A stretch of 64,000 bases of DNA from contig CADAEH010000002.1 of assembly GCA_902786855.1 (NCBI GenBank), positions 62,001-126,000 of the forward strand. Direction: 5' to 3'. The position numbers were made by a program, and so were the translations under genes. Positions 16,231-23,486 of the stretch are shown piece by piece. Numbering within the stretch: position 1 is the first letter of the stretch; every line of letters starts with the position of its first letter. Below the pieces are notes generated by a model. That model did no database searches, was not told the DNA's origin, and saw only the letters and a list, made by a program, of their open reading frames with translations. This DNA is from an uncultured Eubacteriales bacterium (GTDB lineage: Bacteria > Bacillota > Clostridia > Peptostreptococcales > Anaerovoracaceae).

Positions 16231-18525
16231 TCAAGGAAGTTTTGTCTTATCAGGCATTCCGGTGAAAACCGGAATAACGAAGGCGAGAGGTTCATTTGTG
16301 ATACCCATCTTTGCATATGACTTTTTTGTAATATATGCTTCGCTGTACGGAGCCATGACATTGGTCATATACTGATGTGTACCAACTTTTGAAGCACCGT
16401 TTGCTACGTTGAATTTCTGTAAATACAGAGTATTTTGTTTCTTATTTATATATCCGCTTGCTATATATGAAGCTGCACCGTTAACTGCCTTTTCAGGTGT
16501 AGTCCAGCCCATTTTCTTTGCATATGCAAGTCCTTTTGATACTGCATTTTTTCCGGAAGCGCCGATATTAAACGGGTTGTAAACTACTGTTCCGCCTGAC
16601 TTTGATCCATTCACCGAAGCGCTGTTTCCTCCTGTTTCCTGAACCACTCTTGCCGCGAGGAACACCGGACTGACTCCGTTATTCTTTCCTGCTTTCATGA
16701 AGATGTCAGTAGTGAAACCGTATTTTGCGAGTTTGGTCGGTCCTATGATCTTGTCAACTGCTGCCGCTGTCTGATATTCGGATCTGAAAGAAAGATCCTC
16801 GAACATGTAGACCCTGTCCTCGTTCAGGAAGTTCCTTGGATCCATGAAGTATGCAACAACATAGGCACTTGCATTGTACCATCCTTTTTCGATCTGATAA
16901 TATGCATTCTTCGCATCTCCGGATGTTACAAGCTCAAGATCATCATCGTCTTCAGAAGAAAGGCTCTCTGCGTCAGATTTAAATGAAGAGGTATCAGAAG
17001 CCAGAATGATATTCTGTGCTATCTTTTCTTCTTCTGACTGTTCATCCGGTGCCGGTCCGCCTGCAGATTTTTCTTCCGGACTTTCATCTGATGCCGTATC
17101 CGGATCATTTTCATCATTATCATCTGCATTGTCTGCATACTTCGCGTCTGTGTCATCGCCCAGAATTACTTCTACATCGCCGGCTTTGACATAACCTTTT
17201 ACAGCTACAGGAATGTTTCCCTCTATCGCCTCGTCTGATGCTTCGTCGTCTTCAACATCTTCAGCATCAGGAATCTCATCGTCATCCGGATCTCCCGCTT
17301 CAAGAAGTGCCTTTTCAGCAGCTTCATTTGCTGCCTCAAGATCTTTATCTTCTGAATCTGCAGCATTGGCATATACAGGCGTCTGACCGCCAGTTGACTT
17401 ATCTGTGATTATCTCGATCTCGTACCACTTCTGAGAGGATTCCTGACCGTTTACTGCAGCCTTGATGCTGACTGTGCTTCCCTGCTCGAGACTGGTTAAA
17501 ACTGCAGCATCAGCATCTATACCGTCAAATGCGTTAGCATTATCCGCCTTTACTGTTCCGGTAACAACTTTTGAACTTGCAACTGCTGACTTCACATCTT
17601 CGAAAGATGCAGGTGCAGGAGTTTCAGCAAGTGCACCGGCGGCCTTTCCGCTTTCCGCTGTCATTGAATATGAGCTGAAAGAATCCTTTGATGTTGATCT
17701 GTATGATTTCGGAAAGCTTTTGCTTACCAGAGACCTTTTATATTTTGTCTCGCTCTTCATGGCATCTATCCAGGATATGCCTGTATTGAGTGCTGTGAAA
17801 GACCAGTTAGGATGTGCAGCATGAAGTGCCCTCAGACCAGGCTTGTAAGATTCCGGGAAACCCTGTTGATTCAGGTAAGCTTCAAACTGCTCCGGAGTCA
17901 TTTTACTGAAATCGTTAGGTGTATATGAAGAATTATCATTCTTCAACGCAGCTGAAGCCGCTGACACTGCAGTACCCAGCTTAACATTCTTTGAACAGAT
18001 GTAGCCGTTTTTACCGTTTGCAGACACCCTGTACCATGTCTTGCTGCTGCCCTTCGTAGATTTGACCGGATTGGCATCAATGTAGACCGTGATTTCGGCA
18101 CCTTTTTTCAGGGTGCCTTTTTTCTTCATTTTGACGCCCGGACCTTTTCTGAAGGCTGATTTTTTAGTTACTGTTGCAGAGACCGCACTGTAACTAACAT
18201 TGTTTACGTAATCAGCCCTTACGAAACCTGTCTTTCCATCAGCTTTAACCTTATACCAGACTTTACTCTTTTTAGTGCTGGTCTTACTCTTGAATACCTC
18301 TTTCAGGATCGTTAATTCCGTATCGTCAGCAAGAACAGCGACCTGTTTACCATTCATAGATGCTGACTTTCGCAGGTTTACTCCTGTTGGGGCATTTACC
18401 AGACCTTTAGCTTCCGTACCTGATGCAGCAAAAGTATGGACAGGAAGGATCAGCATGAACGCAGCCAGAAGCAGGATCACTACCGCGGTATGCAATGCAG
18501 TTTTTCTGTGGTCATATGTCATCAT
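16231..18525 (-). CDS. Secreted SH3-domain glucosaminidase (GH73-type)
   Basis: A 764-residue exported protein. The signal peptide (residues 1-34) is followed by two SH3b repeats (about 40-110 and 115-185, each with GVNLRKSASMNG/AFRKGPGVK type motifs). A linker contains the Clostridial motif FPESYKPGLRALHAAHPNWSF. A strongly acidic insertion lies at about 390-540. The C-terminal glucosaminidase domain includes VVQETGGNSA and the YNPFNIGA motif. It should cleave N-acetylglucosaminyl bonds in peptidoglycan and act in cell separation or turnover. The acidic insertion between cell-wall binding and catalytic parts is unusual in length. Confidence 0.88.
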   Translation of the reverse strand: MMTYDHRKTALHTAVVILLLAAFMLILPVHTFAASGTEAKGLVNAPTGVNLRKSASMNGKQVAVLADDTELTILKEVFKSKTSTKKSKVWYKVKADGKTGFVRADYVNNVSYSAVSATVTKKSAFRKGPGVKMKKKGTLKKGAEITVYIDANPVKSTKGSSKTWYRVSANGKNGYICSKNVKLGTAVSAASAALKNDNSSYTPNDFSKMTPEQFEAYLNQQGFPESYKPGLRALHAAHPNWSFTALNTGISWIDAMKSETKYKRSLVSKSFPKSYRSTSKDSFSSYSMTAESGKAAGALAETPAPASFEDVKSAVASSKVVTGTVKADNANAFDGIDADAAVLTSLEQGSTVSIKAAVNGQESSQKWYEIEIITDKSTGGQTPVYANAADSEDKDLEAANEAAEKALLEAGDPDDDEIPDAEDVEDDEASDEAIEGNIPVAVKGYVKAGDVEVILGDDTDAKYADNADDNDENDPDTASDESPEEKSAGGPAPDEQSEEEKIAQNIILASDTSSFKSDAESLSSEDDDDLELVTSGDAKNAYYQIEKGWYNASAYVVAYFMDPRNFLNEDRVYMFEDLSFRSEYQTAAAVDKIIGPTKLAKYGFTTDIFMKAGKNNGVSPVFLAARVVQETGGNSASVNGSKSGGTVVYNPFNIGASGKNAVSKGLAYAKKMGWTTPEKAVNGAASYIASGYINKKQNTLYLQKFNVANGASKVGTHQYMTNVMAPYSEAYITKKSYAKMGITNEPLAFVIPVFTGMPDKTKLP

Positions 18526-18549
18526 TCTGTCTCCCTTACCTTTACTTTA

Positions 18550-18759
18550 TCAGTATTTCACAAAACGATTCTCATGGATGAAAATCTCTTCAAGCCTGAG
18601 GCCAAGCAAATCTGCAAGGTCCAGAGCAAGTTCAAGCGACGGCGTACATCTGCCGTTCTCGATAGAGCTTATAGTCTGTCTGCTGACTCCGAGCATATCT
18701 ACAAGATAGCCCTGCCCTATCTTTTTCTCTTTTCTGATCTGTGCTAATTTGTTTTCCAT
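18550..18759 (-). CDS. Small XRE-family transcriptional regulator
   Basis: A 69-residue protein that is almost entirely one helix-turn-helix domain (LAQIRKEKKIGQGYLVDMLG, VSRQTISSIENGRCTPSLE), matching the short YozG/Cro-like regulators common in Firmicutes. It sits just outside the integrated element, on its left. The upstream DNA (18799-18905) has repeated half-sites that could be its operators. The regulated gene is not evident. It might be autoregulatory or act on a neighbour beyond the original tRNA locus. Confidence 0.85.
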   Translation of the reverse strand: MENKLAQIRKEKKIGQGYLVDMLGVSRQTISSIENGRCTPSLELALDLADLLGLRLEEIFIHENRFVKY

Positions 18760-18796
18760 AACTACCTCGATCTGTATATCTCATACAAAACATTAG

Positions 18797-18906
18797 CATA
18801 CAGGTAAAATAAACTTTCCCTGTTTAGTGGTATGCACATTTTAGGATCAGACCTAAACAGTGTCAATTAAACTTTACAGGTATTAAGCCTATCCTTAACA
18901 GGTTTA
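18797..18906. promoter_or_regulatory. Repeated motif region upstream of the XRE gene
   Basis: Three copies of ACAGGT (near 18800, 18876, 18898), two copies of TAAACTTT and an 8-bp inverted pair CTGTTTAG (18820-18827) / CTAAACAG (18853-18860) cluster in about 110 bp. This is compatible with operators of the adjacent XRE protein. No binding evidence exists, and I mark it as a candidate only. Confidence 0.35.
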
Positions 18907-18971
18907 AATGTTAAGAGCACTTTACATTTCAAAAAGCAAAAAAAATGCCCAAAAAACACTATTCAGGCAAA

Positions 18972-19003
18972 ACAAAAGACCCTGATATCAATCAGGATCT
19001 TTC
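18972..19003 (-). terminator. Original terminator of the tRNA array, now cut off by the element
   Basis: On the minus strand AAAGATCCTGATTGATATCAGGGTCTTTTG forms a stem-loop with U-rich tail directly after the tRNA-Phe 3' end remnant at 19004-19040. Before integration this would have followed the intact tRNA-Phe. The element has moved it 12 kb away. Confidence 0.7.
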
Positions 19004-19040
19004 TGGTGCCCAGACCCGGAATTGAACCAGGGACACGGGG
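19004..19040. repeat. attL: 37-bp copy of the tRNA-Phe 3' end
   Basis: Identical over 37 bp to 30963-30999, covering the CCA end, acceptor 3' strand, T arm and variable part of tRNA-Phe; the match stops at the next base on both sides. It marks the left junction of the integrated element. Confidence 0.93.
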
Positions 19041-19195
19041 TTTACAAAATGCACATTTCCGCAATCCGTTGCAATTACTTGCTTACAGGCGAAAAAGCTT
19101 GAAATTTCAATACTTTCAGCTTGTCGCACCTTTTTATATCTTTGCGTAACTTTTCATAGTTTTACACACTTATACATAACTTCTGTGCTAAAAAA

Positions 19196-19202
19196 GTGTT
19201 AA
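19196..19202. repeat. Left copy of GTGTTAA, possible integrase arm site
   Basis: GTGTTAATT lies 156 bp inside the left end. The same GTGTTAA occurs three times with 11-12 bp spacing at 30866-30895 near the right end. This is a candidate arm-type site for the element's integrase. Confidence 0.3.
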
Positions 19203-19258
19203 TTATCACCTTATAAAACGAATTGAACCAAGGACTTTTTCTGCCCTTGGTTCTTTTA

Positions 19259-19453
19259 CTACTTGCCTTTGAGATACTCACCTATAGCAATATTAACGAT
19301 TTCATTCACACTCAGACCTGTTTCAGAGGATAAAGCCTTTAGTGTGTCAAACATGGTAGGTGTTACAAGCAGCTGCATCCGTTTTGATCGCGTTTCGGGT
19401 GTACTGTCTGCCAGCCTTTTCAGTTCCTCAATCAACTCCGTAGCTGTCGGCAT
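19259..19453 (-). CDS. Small ribbon-helix-helix (CopG-like) protein
   Basis: About 64 residues beginning MPTATELIEELKRLADS and carrying an RHH-like core: a strand MQLLVTPTMFDTLKALS and helix GLSVNEIVNIAIGEYL. Such proteins are small DNA-binding regulators or antitoxins. AAGGAG upstream supports the ATG at 19451-19453; the frame opens at 19495. It is the gene closest to attL, followed by no toxin on its strand. A role as regulator of the left-end cargo is possible, but no target is visible. Confidence 0.7.
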   Translation of the reverse strand: MPTATELIEELKRLADSTPETRSKRMQLLVTPTMFDTLKALSSETGLSVNEIVNIAIGEYLKGK

Positions 19454-19509
19454 GGTTTGTCTCCTTGTCTCAGTAATAAGCTGATTATAGCACATGGAGA
19501 CTAACTATG

Positions 19510-19785
19510 TTACGCCCTTTCCTTTACAAAAGCATTCAGCAACTCAGATAAGCGCCCTGCACTCTCAATCGGTAAGGATATTCCCCTTGTCATGTTTTCA
19601 TGGTTCTTATCCCATGCGCGGATATCAAGCCTTGGTGTTCCCTTGTTCCAGCTTACAATATTAAGCTCGGTATTCCATCCTGACTCATGCGTACCTATTA
19701 CTCCAAGATATTCCACGATTTCAAAAGTCATAAGTTTGTTTTCCATGTTTCTACTCCCTTCTGTTCTTAACATATACACATACAC
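19510..19785 (-). CDS. YdbC/PC4-like single-stranded DNA-binding protein
   Basis: About 78-91 residues. From MENKLMTFEIVEYLGVIG on, it matches the YdbC family, bacterial homologues of the PC4 coactivator: SGWNTELNIVSWNKGTPRLDIR and MTRGISLPIESAGRLSELL are typical. Family members bind single-stranded DNA as homodimers. The start may be the ATG within MENKLM (19745-19747) rather than the upstream one, as the family begins there. In an integrated element such a protein could help replication or transcription. YdbC genes are also common on ICEs, so it may be cargo. Confidence 0.75.
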   Translation of the reverse strand: MYVYMLRTEGSRNMENKLMTFEIVEYLGVIGTHESGWNTELNIVSWNKGTPRLDIRAWDKNHENMTRGISLPIESAGRLSELLNAFVKERA

Positions 19786-19913
19786 GGTGTGTATACTTAT
19801 AATAACGCTTCTGAACGGCTTTTACAAGCGGAATGAGTATTTATATGGTTTCGATGTAAAAACCGCTTAAATCGTAAAATATTGCCCTGTACGGATTAGC
19901 TGTTTCACCTTAT

Positions 19914-19921
19914 GCTATAAT
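19914..19921 (+). promoter_or_regulatory. Extended -10 promoter of the potassium channel gene
   Basis: TGCTATAAT, with TG one base before a perfect TATAAT at 19916-19921, lies about 36 nt upstream of the channel start. No good -35 is seen, as usual for extended -10 promoters. It suggests the channel is expressed on its own while integrated. Confidence 0.5.
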
Positions 19922-19957
19922 CATTCTTGAAGCTGATAATCAGAAGGGATAATAACG

Positions 19958-20710
19958 ATGCGTAAGAGAATATATGAAGTGATAGAGGTTGCAAAGGAAA
20001 ATGATTTCGCAAGCACTTGCTATGATTGGTTCATGATCCTTGCGATTATAATAAGCATCCTTCCCCTTACCATTAAAGAGCCGGGGGCTGCATTTCAGAT
20101 AGTGGATAAAATATGTGTCACTATTTTTATAATAGATTATCTTCTGAGACTCATAACGGCTGATTATAAATATGGTTCCCATACTATCGGATCATTTATA
20201 AAATACCCCTTTTCCTTTATGGCGATAGTAGATTTACTTTCAATTCTGCCGTCCTTCATCATGATAAACAAAGGCTTTAAACTCTTGCGTTTACTTAGGA
20301 TGACAAGGGCCATGAGAGTATTCAGGGTATTCCGCGCTATACGTTATTCCAAAAGCTTTGATATTATTGCTGCTGCTATCAAAAGTTCCAAAGATACCCT
20401 GCTTGCTGTTTGTGTGCTTGCATTGGGTTATATCCTTGTCTCTGCGTTGATAGTTTTCAATGTTGAGCCTGATTCATTCGGTAATTTCTTTGAAGCAATA
20501 TATTGGGCTACAGTATCATTGACTACAGTTGGATATGGAGATATTTATCCTGTGACCGCTACAGGCAGAGTCATAACGATGATTTCATCCTTTTTCGGAG
20601 TAGCTGTCGTGGCTCTCCCTGCTGGTATCATAACCGCTGGATACATGACAGAACTTGAGAAAAGGAAAAATATCAATCAGGATGATACCTCTCATCCTCA
20701 TAGCTCCTGA
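19958..20710 (+). CDS. Voltage-gated-type potassium channel carried by the element
   Basis: A 250-residue ion transport protein with a six-segment layout. The S4-like helix with Arg at every third position is at 111-129 (RLLRMTRAMRVFRVFRAIR). The pore helix and potassium selectivity filter TTVGYGD are at 189-195. It ends soon after S6 with no RCK or cNMP domain. It should conduct K+ across the membrane in response to voltage. The only plus-strand gene in this half of the element, it has its own promoter, and its 3' end overlaps the HNH gene by 38 bp. A second, RCK-containing channel lies on the chromosome at 41422. As element cargo it might depolarise the host during phage attack, which is inference only. 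Confidence 0.85.
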   Translation: MRKRIYEVIEVAKENDFASTCYDWFMILAIIISILPLTIKEPGAAFQIVDKICVTIFIIDYLLRLITADYKYGSHTIGSFIKYPFSFMAIVDLLSILPSFIMINKGFKLLRLLRMTRAMRVFRVFRAIRYSKSFDIIAAAIKSSKDTLLAVCVLALGYILVSALIVFNVEPDSFGNFFEAIYWATVSLTTVGYGDIYPVTATGRVITMISSFFGVAVVALPAGIITAGYMTELEKRKNINQDDTSHPHSS

Positions 20711-20954
20711 TTCTTCTCAAATAGTTATGCATCTTTATATGACAGGGAGCGCACAGGGTAACAAGGTCAGCCATTACATTTTCATGACCAAGATTCTTAT
20801 AGGTTATGTGATGCACCTGTAAACCGTGCTTTGTCTTTTCCGAAGGTCTGCCACACATCACACACCTATAGGAATCTATCCTCATTCTTTCATGCTCGGT
20901 CTGTTTCCATTCTTCGCTGCGTATATACCTGTTATAAAAATCCGACCTGCTCAT
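20673..20954 (-). CDS. Phage-type HNH endonuclease
   Basis: A 93-residue HNH nuclease. It has the zinc Cys pair CVMC, the catalytic core LQVHHITYKNLGHENVMADL and the second pair CAPCH. Its size and N-terminus (FYNRYIRSEEWKQTEHERM) match HNH proteins coded next to terminase genes in cos phages, where they assist terminase cleavage. It starts with a 4-nt overlap to the upstream gene and belongs to the leftward operon that carries TerS and TerL, though separated from them by six small genes. Confidence 0.9.
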   Translation of the reverse strand: MSRSDFYNRYIRSEEWKQTEHERMRIDSYRCVMCGRPSEKTKHGLQVHHITYKNLGHENVMADLVTLCAPCHIKMHNYLRRIRSYEDERYHPD

Positions 20955-21301
20955 ATTACAGCCCTTGTCAGTTCCAATACATCAACAGGATAAGTTGTGT
21001 TCCGCGCCTTTAAGATTCCGTCCTCTACGATGCTGGCACAAAGATTCATTTTCAATGTACCTGAGCGGTTCAGCATTTCAGCTGGGACTATTGTCATTCC
21101 GTCAGAATCTATAACAGATTCCTTCTGACCAAAATCCGTCCACCAAATAGCGTATACTGTTTCAAACTCATCCCATGCCGATGACAGTTCTATATGTGAT
21201 TCTATGTAGTTGATTGTACCTGTTGCGTATGTCTTGAAATCAGAAATGCGCTCAAGGTCTTGAGAACCAACCGCCTTAAAATCAATTCTTACTTTTTCCA
21301 T
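20951..21301 (-). CDS. Hypothetical protein, baseplate/fibre-domain-like
   Basis: A 116-residue protein without membrane segments. The pattern of beta strands with AIWWTDFGQKESVID and MTIVPAEMLNRSGTLKMNL resembles the small domain found at the N-terminus of phage upper baseplate or tail fibre proteins (a charged strand, then an IPxExL turn). It is coded between HNH and an ArpU-like gene with overlaps to both, so it is part of the late operon. If related to structural phage proteins it could help divert helper particles. The similarity is weak and I do not assign a function. Confidence 0.55.
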   Translation of the reverse strand: MEKVRIDFKAVGSQDLERISDFKTYATGTINYIESHIELSSAWDEFETVYAIWWTDFGQKESVIDSDGMTIVPAEMLNRSGTLKMNLCASIVEDGILKARNTTYPVDVLELTRAVI

Positions 21302-21764
21302 TTTTCTTATCCTCTATTTCTATTCCCTGCTCTCTAAGAACCTTTTTAAGTTCCTTCTTTGCTGCCCATACGACTTTCGGAAGTTCGTGTTCTTTGATGC
21401 ACAGCATTTCGCTAAGTCCATCCCTGCGTTTTTCCATCGGCTTATAAATACCTGCAACGTATATCGAAAAAAGCACAAGCTGATGCGTGGATGACAGTTT
21501 TTTGAGATTTAAGCATAGCTGATACTTGTACTCATTATGCTTGTCAGCTGCCTTGAAATATCTTTCCCTTGCTACGATCACGCTATCCGTCAGCAACTTT
21601 TCGCGGTTGTTTTCTGTTGACTTGTGCTTCAAGCCGTCCTCACTTGCATTAAGGGATGATTGCGGTGAAGTCGCTTTGTCAAAAGCCTGTATATATCGCT
21701 CGTACTTATCCCACATATCAATTTTGAGCCATTCCAAATACCATAGGTACTCATTTACTGTCAT
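21282..21764 (-). CDS. ArpU/DUF1492-like putative late transcription regulator
   Basis: A 160-residue protein with an N-terminal coiled region (YLWYLEWLKIDMWDKYERYI) and a C-terminal part that could form a sigma-4-like helix-turn-helix (LSEMLCIKEHELPKVVWAAKK). This resembles DUF1492/ArpU-type proteins that switch on late and packaging genes in phages of Firmicutes. A run of G just upstream serves as ribosome site. It overlaps the next gene. The assignment is tentative because the HTH is not strongly conserved. Confidence 0.45.
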   Translation of the reverse strand: MTVNEYLWYLEWLKIDMWDKYERYIQAFDKATSPQSSLNASEDGLKHKSTENNREKLLTDSVIVARERYFKAADKHNEYKYQLCLNLKKLSSTHQLVLFSIYVAGIYKPMEKRRDGLSEMLCIKEHELPKVVWAAKKELKKVLREQGIEIEDKKNGKSKN

Positions 21765-21779
21765 ACATAACCCCCGGGC

Positions 21780-22061
21780 TTATTCGCTAAAGAACTTTGA
21801 ACAAGCTTCATCGGTATCACTTCCAGCAGCTCTCAAAAGCCTAATCCTTTTGCAATCCGTCACAAAAGTTTCATTTCTTGGCAGCAGTAATTCATATGCA
21901 AGGCATCTTTTTTTCCTGTAATGTAGGCGAACGGCTATGATTATTCCTATTTTTCCGCTGTTACAAAAACCGTCTGGTCTTATCTGTACGATATCGCCAA
22001 CCTTGTAGTCAAAATCCCTTACAAAGTGTTTATTTTCATTTCCCGAAGTTTTATTGCCCAT
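21780..22061 (-). CDS. Small SH3-barrel-like (KOW-like) protein, copy 1
   Basis: A 93-residue protein whose core FDYKVGDIVQIRPDGF, IGIIIAVRLHYRKKR and LLLPRNETF looks like a small beta barrel with a VGDxV(x)I entry strand. It is clearly paralogous to the protein at 22159-22458 (same order: VGDIVQI, xxIIxxR, xxLxxNEx). The function is unknown; such folds bind RNA, DNA or proteins. The pair sits in the late operon between the ArpU-like gene and a coiled-coil gene. Confidence 0.65.
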   Translation of the reverse strand: MGNKTSGNENKHFVRDFDYKVGDIVQIRPDGFCNSGKIGIIIAVRLHYRKKRCLAYELLLPRNETFVTDCKRIRLLRAAGSDTDEACSKFFSE

Positions 22062-22158
22062 ATTGTTCCCTATGCTTTATTAACTGAGGATGCAGGGTAC
22101 CACCACGACAGCAGCACCCTGCACTTCTGCAATTTCTTTGGATGCATTTATTTGCTTT

Positions 22159-22458
22159 TCAGATTTCTGACAGGTCGTTCTGTTCGCAGCTTCTTATATA
22201 TTCGATATCACACGCGCCCAATGTCAGCGATTCATTATCAGATAGCTTCAGCTGATACGATATATAATCCCTGCCCTTTTTCGATACAAGCGCACGTATA
22301 CCAATAATGACCGCTACACGCCCTGCCTGTTTTCCGTTTAGTATCTGTACTATATCGCCCACATGAAAATCTATTTTCCTTTTAAACTCTGCTTCTGTCA
22401 TCCGTGGTTTTGGGATTTTTGAAGGCATTTCCATTAGTTCGTCTGTGAGTGCTATCAT
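22159..22458 (-). CDS. Small SH3-barrel-like (KOW-like) protein, copy 2
   Basis: About 99 residues, related to the protein at 21780-22061: FHVGDIVQILNGKQAG, VAVIIGIRALVSKKG, YQLKLSDNES. The ATG at 22456-22458 is preferred because AGGUG follows the upstream stop; a GTG at 22467 also opens the frame. Between the two copies 97 bp carry an 8-bp inverted repeat (TGCAGGGT/ACCCTGCA). The duplicated, diverged pair suggests two related binding roles. No function can be named. Confidence 0.65.
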   Translation of the reverse strand: MIALTDELMEMPSKIPKPRMTEAEFKRKIDFHVGDIVQILNGKQAGRVAVIIGIRALVSKKGRDYISYQLKLSDNESLTLGACDIEYIRSCEQNDLSEI

Positions 22459-22467
22459 GGTCAACAC

Positions 22468-23190
22468 CTATACCGTCCAAGGCTTATTGTATTTGATTTC
22501 GTTGTATGCTTCATTCCAAGTCGGAACGGCAAGAGAAGTCAACGCAGAAAACCCTGCTTTGCTGCCTGTCTGTGATATTTCATGGAATGACCTTTTGATC
22601 TCTTCATCATCAACACACTTTGTCTCGTGTTCTCCGTTGTTGATAAGTTCTTCAAGTTCGTTGTAGTAAATCAAAAGCACTCTGCAAATACAATTAACGT
22701 AAGGCGGTAGGTTCTTTAAAACATCATAAGGATTTTTCCTGTTACCTACTGCACCCTCAAACGAATAGCGCAGCATCCTTAACTTTTCAAATTCCGTTAT
22801 ATCCTTTTCGTAAAAATCAACAAACTGTTTAAGCAGCTTAAAAGTTTCCGTCTGAACTTCTGCCTTGATCCTTTCATGCTCTGCGATATATGATGCTGTC
22901 CAATCAGTATATTCTTCGTCTGTTGTTCCCGGCCTTGTCTCGATTAGTGCTGCCTGTCCCTCATAAAGTTCAAGGCTTTTCTCAAGTTCTTCGATGCGCT
23001 TTTCATTCTTGATATATTCTTCGGCTGTCATTGTGCTGACTTCACCCGAAAGCCTGTATCTGATTTCCTTTATTTCTCTTTCGGCATCTTCACACTTGTC
23101 TGCCAATTCAAACAGCCTGTTTGCTTTGCGTTCTGCAAACTCGTTATATTTTGCAAGTAGTTCATTAAATGCGCTTTTTTCTTTCTTCAT
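22468..23190 (-). CDS. Coiled-coil hypothetical protein
   Basis: About 240 residues, starting MKKEKSAFNELLAKYNEF, with long charged helices (KCEDAEREIKEIRYRLSG, IKNEKRIEELEKSLELYE) that predict coiled coil, then a globular part with LPPYVNCICRVLLIYYNEL. No membrane segments. I do not recognise the family. AAAGGA supports the ATG at 23188-23190; the frame opens at 23226, inside the upstream gene. It lies in the leftward packaging/late operon of the element, where scaffold-like or capsid-size-redirecting proteins would be expected, but nothing in the sequence proves that role. Confidence 0.6.
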   Translation of the reverse strand: MKKEKSAFNELLAKYNEFAERKANRLFELADKCEDAEREIKEIRYRLSGEVSTMTAEEYIKNEKRIEELEKSLELYEGQAALIETRPGTTDEEYTDWTASYIAEHERIKAEVQTETFKLLKQFVDFYEKDITEFEKLRMLRYSFEGAVGNRKNPYDVLKNLPPYVNCICRVLLIYYNELEELINNGEHETKCVDDEEIKRSFHEISQTGSKAGFSALTSLAVPTWNEAYNEIKYNKPWTV

Positions 23191-23209
23191 GGTTTTTGTC
23201 CTTTCGCTT

Positions 23210-23416
23210 TTACTTCGCCTGTTCATCTGTAAAAAGGTGAATGTTTTCTTTTATCAGCTTCAGCCGTTTCTGTGAGTCTTTTTCCTCTAAAATCTGCTTT
23301 TTAGTTATCGGTGGATTCATAGCAAAAGCCTTCAGCTGTGCTACATCTTCCCGAAGTTCTTTCAAAATGTCCTGATTTGTTTCTGCTGTTTCGTTTGTGT
23401 TTGTTTCGTTTGTCAT
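23210..23416 (-). CDS. Hypothetical 68-residue protein
   Basis: A small polar protein with a Thr/Asn/Glu-rich start (MTNETNTNETAETNQDIL), then a helical charged region (KELREDVAQLKAFAMN) and LIKENIHLFTDEQAK. It lies 70 bp after terL and just before the coiled-coil gene, with a GAAAGGGAAG ribosome site. No similarity recognised. It could be a partner of the following coiled-coil protein, judged only by adjacency. Confidence 0.55.
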   Translation of the reverse strand: MTNETNTNETAETNQDILKELREDVAQLKAFAMNPPITKKQILEEKDSQKRLKLIKENIHLFTDEQAK

Positions 23417-23486
23417 GGTTTCTTCCCTTTCTCCGCTAATAGTGATATTTATTTAAAGGGCGCTTTATAGAGTGCCCCGGCTCTGT

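Noticed and set aside
19219-19237. Second att-like copy (GAATTGAACCAAGGAC) near the left end
   Set aside because: Only about 14 bases resemble the tRNA T arm, and the same bases pair with CCTTGGTT downstream as part of a gene-end hairpin. Not a convincing att remnant.
22062-22158. Possible 25-codon frame between the KOW-like genes
   Set aside because: Too short, with no clear ribosome site; the 8-bp inverted repeat there may be structural, but no function could be supported.
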